From Terriglobia bacterium (GTDB lineage Bacteria; Acidobacteriota; Terriglobia; Bryobacterales; Bryobacteraceae), in NCBI GenBank assembly GCA_021325235.1, contig JAJPHN010000025.1, positions 186,001 through 250,000 of the forward strand: 64,000 bases of DNA. The letters run 5' to 3'. The position numbers were made by a program, and so were the translations under genes. The notes beneath the pieces are model-generated. The model searched no databases, was not told the DNA's origin, and saw only the letters and a program-made list of their open reading frames with translations. Numbering within the stretch: the first letter of the stretch is position 1; each line of letters begins with the position of its first letter. This document shows positions 1 through 7,872 of the stretch, one piece after another.

Positions 1-1
1 C

Positions 2-781
2 TTCTACGATATGGACACGCCGGTGACACTCCAGCAGTTGGAGCATGGTAACTGGCCGAGCTATTTACCTGTCGAGGGCCTCGGTTCGTTCGATCTTGTG
101 CTGAGTTACACGGGCGGCCGGGCCATCGAAATTCTGAAGTCGCTTCTGAAGGCGCGCCGTGTAGAGCCGCTATATGGTTGGGTCGATCCCGACACCTATC
201 AGAAGACGAACAGTCGGGCGGAATATCAATGCGATCTCTCTTATCTGGGCACGTACTCCGCCGACCGACAGCTTGCCCTGGATACGCTGCTGATCGAGCC
301 TGCCCGCCAACTTCCAGAAAAGCGATTTATCATCGCCGGCGCTATGTATCCTGATCGTGCGGCGTGGCCGAGCAATGTCCGCTCGTTCGATCACGTTGCT
401 CCTCCTGACCATGCTTCGTTCTACTCGTCCGGCACGCTCACGCTAAACGTGACAAGAGGCGCAATGGCGAGTATGGGGTATTGTCCTTCGGGACGATTAT
501 TCGAGGCCGCTGCTTGCCGAGCGCCTGTGATGAGTGACTGGTGGTTGGGCTTGGACTCTTTTTTTACGCCGGGTAAAGAGATTTTGATTGCAGAGAACTC
601 GGATCAGGCCGGGTCTATCTTGCGACTCGATCCCCGCGAACTCAGTGGAATTGCGGCGCGCGCGCGCGAGCGCACACTAGATTGTCATACTGCGGAAAAG
701 CGTGCGCGCCGGCTTCTGCAGCTTATCGAATCAATGCCCGTCGGCTCCGACGCGTTACGGGTGTGTGGAGGAGTTAGTTAA
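2..781 (+). CDS. Glycosyltransferase, CgeB-like (5' partial)
   Basis: The gene begins before the window. The frame is open to base 2 and reads FYDMDTPVTL, so the ATG at 11 is probably internal. The segment FDLVLSYTGG, the YLGTYSADRQ block and a C-terminal region that marks the protein's own column (CPSGRLFEAAACRAPVMSD, then LDSFFTPGKEI) are characteristic of the CgeB/DUF3880-type glycosyltransferases that transfer a sugar from a nucleotide donor in the cytoplasm. The stop overlaps the next ATG by one base (TAATG), with GGAGG just upstream, so the two genes are co-translated. Acceptor and sugar cannot be told from sequence. Its place ahead of a nucleotidyltransferase and an ABC exporter suggests surface polysaccharide or glycolipid synthesis (inference). 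Confidence 0.8.
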   Translation, partial: FYDMDTPVTLQQLEHGNWPSYLPVEGLGSFDLVLSYTGGRAIEILKSLLKARRVEPLYGWVDPDTYQKTNSRAEYQCDLSYLGTYSADRQLALDTLLIEPARQLPEKRFIIAGAMYPDRAAWPSNVRSFDHVAPPDHASFYSSGTLTLNVTRGAMASMGYCPSGRLFEAAACRAPVMSDWWLGLDSFFTPGKEILIAENSDQAGSILRLDPRELSGIAARARERTLDCHTAEKRARRLLQLIESMPVGSDALRVCGGVS

Positions 782-1518
782 TGTGGGGCATCATACCCGC
801 TGCGGGCATGGGAAGCCGGATTCAGCCGCTCGCGTTCTCAAAAGAGCTCCTGCCTGTCGGCACCCATCTTGCTGGTGCCGAAGAACGTCCCCGCGCTGTT
901 AGCGAGTATCTGGTCGAACGAATGGTCATCGCGGGCGTGACAAATATCTGCTTCGTCATTTCGCCAGGGAAAGCAGATATCTTGAACTATTTCGGGTCGC
1001 ACGCTTTCTCCGCCCGCATATTCTACGCTGTGCAGCCGCGCCCTGCTGGTCTGTGCGACGCGATCTTTCAGGCCCTGCCAATTGTTCCGCCCGAAGACGA
1101 AGTATGCATTGGACTGCCCGACACGATATGGTTTCCGGAAGACGCTCTCGCGAGGCTTCCTTCGGATGTGCTCTCATTTCTACTTTTCCCGGTCGAGCAC
1201 CCGGAGCGGTTCGATGCTGTACTTACCGACGAAGACGGCAAGGTTCGTGAAGTACGAGTAAAGAGCGCAGAACCGGGTACGAACTGGGTCTGGGGTGCTC
1301 TGAAAATGCCAGGCAGGATTCTGGCAGAACTACATCAAATCTGGTCCAGTCGCGGGGATGAGTATCTTGGAACGCTCGTTAATACGTATCTCGAGCGCGG
1401 AGGAAAGGCAAAGGGCATAAGAGCGGGTGAATGTTATGTCGACGTCGGAACTTTGCACGGCTATAGAGAAGCTCTCCGGGTGCTGGACGCGCACTGCACT
1501 GTTTCGCAATCGAGTTAA
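781..1518 (+). CDS. Sugar-1-phosphate nucleotidyltransferase (RfbA-like)
   Basis: 245 residues. The N-terminus GIIPAAGMGSRIQP (residues 3-16) is the nucleotide-binding loop of the NTP_transferase family, followed by KELLPVG with the conserved lysine. A catalytic-site type aspartate sits in IGLPDTIWF, and YVDVGTLHGYREAL near the end is typical of glucose-1-phosphate thymidylyl/uridylyl transferases. There is no left-handed beta-helix tail, so acetyltransferase-fused forms such as GlmU are excluded. The protein would activate a sugar for the neighbouring glycosyltransferases in the cytoplasm. The start codon overlaps the stop of the upstream glycosyltransferase. The exact sugar and nucleotide are not determined. 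Confidence 0.85.
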   Translation: MWGIIPAAGMGSRIQPLAFSKELLPVGTHLAGAEERPRAVSEYLVERMVIAGVTNICFVISPGKADILNYFGSHAFSARIFYAVQPRPAGLCDAIFQALPIVPPEDEVCIGLPDTIWFPEDALARLPSDVLSFLLFPVEHPERFDAVLTDEDGKVREVRVKSAEPGTNWVWGALKMPGRILAELHQIWSSRGDEYLGTLVNTYLERGGKAKGIRAGECYVDVGTLHGYREALRVLDAHCTVSQSS

Positions 1519-1527
1519 TCAACGATC

Positions 1528-2547
1528 GTGCTCGACTTAGAGATCGTTACAGAAGTTTCGCGCCTCGAAAGTTTACCGAACGAGTGGGACAAGCTGGCGG
1601 AGTTGGTGCCGTGCGCTACGCCCTTCCAAACTCCGGAATGGTTGCTGACGTGGTGGAAACATTTCGGCTCGGGCGAGCCTCGAATCCTGCTTTTTCGTGA
1701 GCGCGGGAAGCTAGTCGGGCTAATTCCAGCGTTTCTGCATGAGTGGGAAGACAAGCGTCAAATTACTCTATTCGGCTCCGGCATTTCCGATTACCTCGAT
1801 CCGCTTCTGGCACCGGATACTGCTTGCGAAATTGCAAACTGCCTCTTTGGATATCTTCGTTGCGCGACAGAATGGGACGTCTGTAATTGGCAGGATCTTT
1901 CGAGGAATGACTTGTTGAATGCTTCAGTTCCGCGAGAACTGGTAATCGAGTCTGTACCGGAAACGCCCTGTTCGGCCATCCGCATCGAGGGTACGTTCGG
2001 TGATTACTGGCAGAAGCGACCCTCGGGTTTACGAAGAAACGTACGGAGGTATCGCCAAAAGGCGGAACAAGTAGCAGCACTTACGAGCGAGACATCAGCA
2101 TCGGCGAATCGCGAGTATCTCGATACCCTCATTCGGCTTCATTCCGCGCGTTGGCGCGAGCAGGGCGAGCCAGGAATGATCGCCGCGAACCGGTCGGCTG
2201 CATTTCTGCGCGAGGTCGTTGAGAAACTCGCCGGACGCGAACTGGTTCGCTTTTTCATCCTCCGATTTCAGGGCGCCATTGCCGCTGTTATTCTTGGCCT
2301 GCCGTATCGGAACACGATTTACGCTTATCTCAGCGCTTTCGATCCCGCGTACAGTGCTTTCGGCTTCGGTCGCCTCCTGCTTTTCCATGCGCTCGAATAT
2401 GCCTTCGCAAATAATTTTCAAAAGTGGGACTTTCTGCGCGGAAGCGAGGGCTACAAGTTTGAGTGGGGCGCGGAAGAGATACCCAAAACGCGCTTACTCA
2501 TCACCCGCGCGCACAGGTGCGTCGATGATGGAAGCATAAAGGTGTAA
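1528..2547 (+). CDS. GNAT/CelD-type acyltransferase
   Basis: 339 residues from a GTG start 9 bases after the preceding stop. The pattern is that of the BioF2-like (Acetyltransf_6, CelD/BcsL) family: an N-terminal half with TPFQTPEWLLTWWKHFG (residues 31-47), a basic helix LRRNVRRYRQKAE (about 168-180), and a C-terminal GNAT fold with FFILRFQGAIAAVILG and KWDFLRGSEGYKFEWG. Proteins of this family transfer acyl or aminoacyl groups in exopolysaccharide and peptidoglycan pathways. The location between sugar-activating and exporter genes supports glycan decoration (inference). Its 3' end overlaps the converging glycosyltransferase by 54 bases. Confidence 0.8.
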   Translation: MLDLEIVTEVSRLESLPNEWDKLAELVPCATPFQTPEWLLTWWKHFGSGEPRILLFRERGKLVGLIPAFLHEWEDKRQITLFGSGISDYLDPLLAPDTACEIANCLFGYLRCATEWDVCNWQDLSRNDLLNASVPRELVIESVPETPCSAIRIEGTFGDYWQKRPSGLRRNVRRYRQKAEQVAALTSETSASANREYLDTLIRLHSARWREQGEPGMIAANRSAAFLREVVEKLAGRELVRFFILRFQGAIAAVILGLPYRNTIYAYLSAFDPAYSAFGFGRLLLFHALEYAFANNFQKWDFLRGSEGYKFEWGAEEIPKTRLLITRAHRCVDDGSIKV

Positions 2548-3561
2548 GTACTTATCCGTCATGGTGCGGCTGGAGAAGCGCTCCTCCGCAACGCGGCGGC
2601 AGGCTTCCGGGTCAATTCTCCCGGCAAGTGCGACAGCTTCGGCCATTTCATCTTCTGAGTTAACGATGTACCCGGTTATTCCGTGATCCACAACTTCCGG
2701 CAGCGCACCCGACCGGAACGCTACGACCGGAGTCCCCGAAGCAATTGCCTCCATCGCCACAAGCGAGCTCGTCTCCTCTACCAGGCTCGGCACTAGCAAA
2801 CATCCTGCCTGGGAAAGAAGGATTGATTTTTGGAAACCGTTCACGGGACCGATGTAGCGGCGCTTCTCATCTAGCCGGGATTCTATCTCTGTGGTGAAGT
2901 ATTCAAGGTGGCTGCTAAACGGATGGAGGGGACCGGCGATGATCAGTTCACGGTCGAGCCGATGAGCAACTCGCGCGGCAATGTGAGCGCCCTTTTCTGG
3001 ACAGACACGTCCCATCCAAAGAATGTAGCCTCGCTTCTGCGTTACAAAAAATGCTTCGAGATCGACACCGTTAGTTACAACCGGCATCGCATGTCGCGTC
3101 GGAGCGGACCGCGCCTGATTTTCAGAGACAAAGTTTAACATTATATTTTCGAATTGAAATAGATCGCGCGGGTACCAGGAAACAGGTAAATGGAGCGTTG
3201 CGAGTTGCGGCACAGTGCTACTCTGTGGCCGGTAAGTCAGGAAATCCAAACCGTGGAAGTGCAGCAGATCGACTGGTTCGCGCGCGAGCACCGCTCTGAT
3301 CGCTTCGAGTTGCTGCGTCTGCGCGACTGCGCGGATTTCATCTGAAAGTCGACCGTTGACGGCCGGAGTGCTGACGAGCTCGCCCGCGATTTGTGACCCG
3401 GCGCCCGCAATCACAATCGAACGGTGCCCGGAAGACGTAAGCCGAGCATCAATCATCCGTAGAATCTCTTCCGATCCTCCCGCTTCGCCCCTTCCGATTG
3501 TCATCATCGGATACGCAACACTCAAGATCGTCAGCGGGTGCGGGTTCTTGCGCCCCTTCAT
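2494..3561 (-). CDS. Glycosyltransferase family 4 (GT-B fold)
   Basis: 355 residues from the ATG at 3561. The frame is open for 21 more codons to 3624, but the extension has no family features and runs into the promoter region of the divergent transporter. The N-terminal acceptor domain contains GRGEAGGSEEI and LLHFHGLDFL. The C-terminal donor domain has GRVCPEKGAHIA and the E-x7-E signature in EETSSLVAMEAIASGTP. It is a retaining GT1/GT4-type transferase acting at the cytoplasmic face. It is encoded opposite to its neighbours but inside the same glycan cluster. The tail overlaps the acyltransferase gene 3'-to-3'. Confidence 0.85.
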   Translation of the reverse strand: MKGRKNPHPLTILSVAYPMMTIGRGEAGGSEEILRMIDARLTSSGHRSIVIAGAGSQIAGELVSTPAVNGRLSDEIRAVAQTQQLEAIRAVLAREPVDLLHFHGLDFLTYRPQSSTVPQLATLHLPVSWYPRDLFQFENIMLNFVSENQARSAPTRHAMPVVTNGVDLEAFFVTQKRGYILWMGRVCPEKGAHIAARVAHRLDRELIIAGPLHPFSSHLEYFTTEIESRLDEKRRYIGPVNGFQKSILLSQAGCLLVPSLVEETSSLVAMEAIASGTPVVAFRSGALPEVVDHGITGYIVNSEDEMAEAVALAGRIDPEACRRVAEERFSSRTMTDKYLHLYASIIDAPVRAGDE

Positions 3562-3639
3562 TAGCCCGCCCCTGAAGCGCTCCAGACGGCCCATTTCGCT
3601 ACAATATTGAGGTACCGCACCCATTCGTCTGACGATAGA

Positions 3640-4416
3640 ATGATCGAATTATTTCAAGACACTTTTCGCTACCGGCAGCTCATCTGGGCGCTTGCATTAA
3701 AGGAATTAAAAATCCGCTATAAGCGATCCGTTCTCGGCTTTTTATGGGCGCTGCTGAATCCCATGCTGCTGATGCTGGTCCTGTCGGTAGTCTTTTCCAC
3801 CATCATGCTGGCACCGATTCCGCATTATGCGATCTTCCTTCTTAGCGTATTGCTTCCCTGGACTTTCTTTGCGCAATCGCTGTCTTATGCGGCGGAGTCC
3901 ATCGTCGGGAACGCCGATCTGATTAAGAAGGTGCGCGTGGCGAAGCTTGTCTTTCCGGTAGCGGCGGTTGTCTCGAACATGATCAACTTCCTGCTGTCGA
4001 TGATTCCGCTTGTCCTGATTGTGCTCGCAATGCGGCACCCGTTCCACTGGACGTGGATTTTCCTTCCGGTCCCGCTTCTGGCCCTTACAATCTTTACCCT
4101 GGGAGCGACTTTCTTTTTTGCGGCAGCAAACGTTTATTATCGCGACGTCGCGCACATTCTTCAGGTATTGCTGAATGTGCTCTTCTACGTTACGCCGATC
4201 ATTTATTCGATCGATTTCTTTCCGGCGAAGTACCGCTGGCTGCTGAAGCTGAATCCGATTCAGTACATTCTGAACGGTTTCCGCCTGAGCGTGTACTATG
4301 GGCTGCTACCCTCCGCCGCCTCGGTAGTCGCCTGCTTTGTTTGTGCATTCGCGATGCTCATCGTCGGCTTCGGCATTTTCAAAAAGCATCAGGACGAGTT
4401 CGTATTCTATGTCTGA
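3640..4416 (+). CDS. ABC-2 type polysaccharide export permease (Wzm/TagG-like)
   Basis: 258 residues from ATG 3640, where family members usually begin (a TTG at 3607 is an alternative). The N-terminal motif RQLIWALALKELKIRYKRS is the conserved amphipathic start of Wzm/KpsM permeases, and LGFLWALLNPMLLMLV begins the first membrane helix. About six helices follow, with the NVYYRDVAHILQV loop and a terminal LNPIQYILNGFR segment typical of the family. It exports undecaprenyl- or lipid-linked glycans with the ATPase encoded next. The stop overlaps the ATPase start by 8 bases, so the two subunits are translationally coupled. Confidence 0.92.
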   Translation: MIELFQDTFRYRQLIWALALKELKIRYKRSVLGFLWALLNPMLLMLVLSVVFSTIMLAPIPHYAIFLLSVLLPWTFFAQSLSYAAESIVGNADLIKKVRVAKLVFPVAAVVSNMINFLLSMIPLVLIVLAMRHPFHWTWIFLPVPLLALTIFTLGATFFFAAANVYYRDVAHILQVLLNVLFYVTPIIYSIDFFPAKYRWLLKLNPIQYILNGFRLSVYYGLLPSAASVVACFVCAFAMLIVGFGIFKKHQDEFVFYV

Positions 4417-5194
4417 GCGAATCGCCGGCTCCGCCATCGTCGTAGAAAACCTGGTCCAGCGTTTTCGCGTTATTCACGAGCGCCCGGACACCGTGCGCGA
4501 GCTGTTTTCCCGGTTCTTTCGCAAAGAATACAACTACCACGATTTTGATGCGGTGCATAACGTGTCATTCCGCGTTCCCAAAGGGCAAGTGCTCGGCATC
4601 ATCGGGCGCAACGGCTCGGGCAAGAGCACGCTGTTAAAAATTATTGCCGGGGTCTATCGTCCGACGCTCGGCAGAGTGGAAGTTTGCGGCCAGGTTGCAC
4701 CGCTGATTGAGCTCGGAGCCGGCATGCACGGAGAACTCACCGGACGCGAAAACATTCTGCTGAACGGCCTCATGATGGGCTATTCCAAAAAACAGATGCT
4801 CGAGCGCGAGCAGAAGATTATCGAGTTCGCCGAGATCGGCGATTTTATCGATGTTCCGGTCAAACAGTATTCTTCCGGCATGTACATGCGCCTGGCGTTC
4901 TCCGTCGCGACCGAAATCGATCCGGACATTCTCGTTATCGACGAGATTCTGGCTGTCGGCGACGCGCCGTTTCAGGATAAGTGCTTCGACCGGCTGGCGC
5001 GATTCCGTGAATCGGGTAAAACGATTCTGCTCGTCAGTCACAGTTTGGATCAGATCGAAAAGGTCTGCGATCGCTGTCTCGTTATGGATCGCGGGCGGCT
5101 GTCCTTTGATGGCCGTCCTGCTGAGGCTATCGCAGTTTATAAGGGCGAACCTCTACTGACTACAGCGCATGAACTCGCGAGTAGTCCTGCGTAA
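4409..5194 (+). CDS. Polysaccharide ABC transporter ATP-binding protein (Wzt/TagH-like)
   Basis: 261 residues from the ATG at 4409, which overlaps the permease stop; the open frame upstream of it is permease sequence in another phase. Walker A is GRNGSGKST (residues 66-74), the ABC signature is YSSGMYMRLAF, Walker B is ILVIDEILAVGD, and the H-loop is ILLVSHSLDQ. The DEILAVGD sequence is diagnostic for the Wzt/KpsT/TagH subgroup. The protein stops shortly after the nucleotide-binding domain, so the C-terminal carbohydrate-recognition domain of O-antigen Wzt is absent. Export is therefore unlikely to be coupled to a modified glycan end (inference). Confidence 0.93.
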   Translation: MSERIAGSAIVVENLVQRFRVIHERPDTVRELFSRFFRKEYNYHDFDAVHNVSFRVPKGQVLGIIGRNGSGKSTLLKIIAGVYRPTLGRVEVCGQVAPLIELGAGMHGELTGRENILLNGLMMGYSKKQMLEREQKIIEFAEIGDFIDVPVKQYSSGMYMRLAFSVATEIDPDILVIDEILAVGDAPFQDKCFDRLARFRESGKTILLVSHSLDQIEKVCDRCLVMDRGRLSFDGRPAEAIAVYKGEPLLTTAHELASSPA

Positions 5195-5199
5195 ATCAG

Positions 5200-6072
5200 T
5201 TATGCGACGGCTAACCTCTCCGGTACCGGCGTACGCTTGCGTGTAGTTATCGCGATCTCGACCGCGTTTGCGATAGGCCCAACGATCGCCAGTGCGTAAT
5301 AGGGCGCGTGGACATTTTCAAACAGACGGAGAATCATCTCTACCACCGCAACCAGTAAAGCAACCAGGCATTGAGCCCAGCGTGGTTTAACAGTGGTGCG
5401 TGGATCCGTGATCATGAAGAAGATGAATAGCTGATACATCGGGCCGGTAATTGGTGCGACCTCCGCCAGAAAGGGATGGCCTGTGAAGAAAGTTCGAATC
5501 CACGCGAGCACAACGAAAGACACGACATACGTAGCCGTGATGTGAAAACGCTTTACGCGGAGGACGATCAGGACGCCGAGAGCCCAGACGATCAGCATGG
5601 GCCAGATCGTGTTACCCCACTGCACGCTCAAAGTCGCGACATACTCGGGAGTTAATAACAGCATCGCCGAAATCGCAAAGTTCGACGGGTTCCATAAGTG
5701 CCGCCCGCGCCAGCGAAGAACATATTTCGACATAATGGCCAGCACGCTGCAAAGGGTGTACGGCCAGAACTCCGGCGACCGCAGCAAAATTCCCACACTG
5801 ATGCCTGTGATGTAGGCGCTCGCAAGGTTCGGTATCTTGCGATAGATGAGTAATGCGAGTGCAAAGTCGCAGCCCATACTTACAGCGATAGCCAGCAGCG
5901 TACGGGATAAGCTCTCAAGCAGCCCGAAGGAAAGCTGGCTGACCAGAAGGATCAGAGTGATGAAAGCTGGCGGGAGATAGCGATTGTCGGCTGCAAAGAA
6001 TCGCGCAAGAGGAGAACGCTGGCGTGCCGCCGTTTGCTGCTGATTTCTGATCTCCGGGGCGAGGCCGCTCAT
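5200..6072 (-). CDS. RnfD/NqrB-like membrane protein
   Basis: 290 residues with about eight hydrophobic helices. LWNPSNFAISAMLLLTPEYV and the terminal FFMITDPRTTVKPRWAQ segment match the NQR2/RnfD/RnfE family, which forms membrane subunits of ion-translocating NADH:quinone or ferredoxin:NAD oxidoreductases. I do not see the S-x-A-T flavin-attachment motif expected for covalent FMN, and no other rnf or nqr genes are in the window, so a full Rnf/Nqr complex is not supported. The gene overlaps the CRTAC1 gene before it by four bases (ATGA). This ties it to FG-GAP proteins rather than to a respiratory operon. Confidence 0.8.
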   Translation of the reverse strand: MSGLAPEIRNQQQTAARQRSPLARFFAADNRYLPPAFITLILLVSQLSFGLLESLSRTLLAIAVSMGCDFALALLIYRKIPNLASAYITGISVGILLRSPEFWPYTLCSVLAIMSKYVLRWRGRHLWNPSNFAISAMLLLTPEYVATLSVQWGNTIWPMLIVWALGVLIVLRVKRFHITATYVVSFVVLAWIRTFFTGHPFLAEVAPITGPMYQLFIFFMITDPRTTVKPRWAQCLVALLVAVVEMILRLFENVHAPYYALAIVGPIANAVEIAITTRKRTPVPERLAVA

Positions 6073-7871
6073 TCCGGCTCCTCTATTTTGTGAATCATGT
6101 TCAATCGTGGGGAGTTGACAATCTGCACGCGTCCCGAGGGCCAGCGAATCTCAGCGCGATCGACGGCGGTGCTTGTGCCGACTCCAAAATGCAGCCGTCG
6201 CATGTTCTGGCCGCAAAATCCGCTGCCGCCCGATACTTCCTGTAGTTGTTCCTGGCCGTTCCAGAACAGCCGAACCTCAGCGCCGATCGCGCTGCGGTTG
6301 CTTTCGCGCCCTGTCAGAGCGAACTCAATCCAGTGATTTCTTGGAGTCACCTGATTTCTGTAGAAGAGCACCGGCCCGCGCTGATTCGCGGTCACGGCAT
6401 CGAGCGCTCCGTTATTGGAGAAGTCCCCTAAAACCACGGCGCGACCATCGAAGCGGTCCGTTACGCCGACCAGCTGCGATACTTCTCTGAACTGCCCTGC
6501 GCCGTCATTGATCCAGACGCGCTTCTGCTGGTAGCCGGAGAGACTCCTTCCGCGCAGCGAAGGCCAGTTCGCCGCATCCGAAATGATCGCCTTATTACCG
6601 CCCGCTACTTTCGAGTAGTCGTACCAGTAACTCTGATCCTGATCGAGCGAGACATTTCCGTTCACTTCGTAGATATCGAGATAGCCGTCGTTATTCAAGT
6701 CGCCAAACTGCGTCCCGAAACTCCACCCGCCAAGCTCTACTCCCATAGCATTTGCCATGTTTTCGTACTTAATACTGTTTCCCGAAGTGCCGGGTTCGGG
6801 CACCCACAAGTTATTGCCCTGAACCAGCACGCCTTCTTCGGAGATATTGGAAACGAAGATGTCGTACCGGCCTTGATTCAGTATGTCGCCGACAGAAGCG
6901 GTCATGCCGCTCTTGGGAGCATAACCAACGCCGGTCTCCTTGCCGACCTCTCTGAAGTGCTTGCCACCCTCGTTGAAATAGAGTTCGGAAACCCCGTAGT
7001 CGTTCGCGATAAACAGATCTGGGTAACCCGTGCCGCGCAGATCGGCCGCGACGGCGGCGAGGGACCAGCGTCGCGAATCGATCCCAAGCTGCTGTGAGAC
7101 TTCTTCGAAGTGTCCATTGCCGAGATTGTGAAACAGATACTTACGCCCGCCGTTCTGCGCGTATTCGAAACTCTCGGGCATCATCTTGGTTGTCGTGAGA
7201 TGCCACAGGTCGATGTTTTCTGGATAGTATCCGCCCAGGAAGAGATCCAGTTTCCCGTCACGATCGTAATCGAACCAGATCGCGGTGTTGGCATTCACCC
7301 ATGATGGAAGCCCTGCCTGCTCCGTTACTCGCGTAAAGTGCTTACCGCCGTCATTGTGGTATAACTCGGGCTTACCCCACTTATAAATCAATACGTCTTC
7401 ATAGCCGTCGTTGTCGTAGTCTCCCCATACAGCGCCCATGCTGACGCCTGTTCCCGGCTTATTTACATCGGCCAAGCCGACGCGATCGGCGACGTCTTCA
7501 AAGGTGCCGTTTCCCAGGTTCCGGTAAAGCGCATTGCGAGAGCCTTCGCCACTGTTCGCAACATAGAGATCGTCCCAGCCATCCCGATCGAAATCGACCA
7601 CGGATACAGCGGCGCCCATCGAAGCGACCTGCTCCATGATGTGCTTCAGCTTGGGATCGAGCGTGGGAGCTTTGTGAATGAAGTTGATACCCACTGCCTT
7701 CGAAACTTCCTGAAAGGCGAAGCCGTAACGTTCAAGCGCGGCCGAGCGGCTTTGCGCTAAGTCGGCCGAATGTCTGGCACTGAGTACGCGCTTGTAAATC
7801 AGAGGCACCGCAAGCAAACCAACAAAGATAACGGCGATAACTGCGCGAATCCAATTTCGTTGCATGTACAA
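6069..7871 (-). CDS. CRTAC1-family FG-GAP repeat protein with ASPIC/UnbV domain
   Basis: 600 residues. A single N-terminal hydrophobic helix (about residues 8-27) should anchor or export the protein. The middle holds at least six FG-GAP/VCBS blades with calcium-type loops such as DFDRDGWDDLYV, DYDNDGYEDV, DYDRDGKLDLF and DLNNDGYLDIY, forming a beta-propeller. The C-terminus (about 510-595) is an ASPIC/UnbV domain with RSAIGAEVRLFW and the ending IRWPSGRVQ. Family members are extracytoplasmic; the molecular role is not established. It is coupled to the RnfD-like gene downstream and lies one base after the 1136-residue FG-GAP lipoprotein gene, so the three form one operon. Confidence 0.9.
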   Translation of the reverse strand: MYMQRNWIRAVIAVIFVGLLAVPLIYKRVLSARHSADLAQSRSAALERYGFAFQEVSKAVGINFIHKAPTLDPKLKHIMEQVASMGAAVSVVDFDRDGWDDLYVANSGEGSRNALYRNLGNGTFEDVADRVGLADVNKPGTGVSMGAVWGDYDNDGYEDVLIYKWGKPELYHNDGGKHFTRVTEQAGLPSWVNANTAIWFDYDRDGKLDLFLGGYYPENIDLWHLTTTKMMPESFEYAQNGGRKYLFHNLGNGHFEEVSQQLGIDSRRWSLAAVAADLRGTGYPDLFIANDYGVSELYFNEGGKHFREVGKETGVGYAPKSGMTASVGDILNQGRYDIFVSNISEEGVLVQGNNLWVPEPGTSGNSIKYENMANAMGVELGGWSFGTQFGDLNNDGYLDIYEVNGNVSLDQDQSYWYDYSKVAGGNKAIISDAANWPSLRGRSLSGYQQKRVWINDGAGQFREVSQLVGVTDRFDGRAVVLGDFSNNGALDAVTANQRGPVLFYRNQVTPRNHWIEFALTGRESNRSAIGAEVRLFWNGQEQLQEVSGGSGFCGQNMRRLHFGVGTSTAVDRAEIRWPSGRVQIVNSPRLNMIHKIEEPE

Positions 7872-7872
7872 C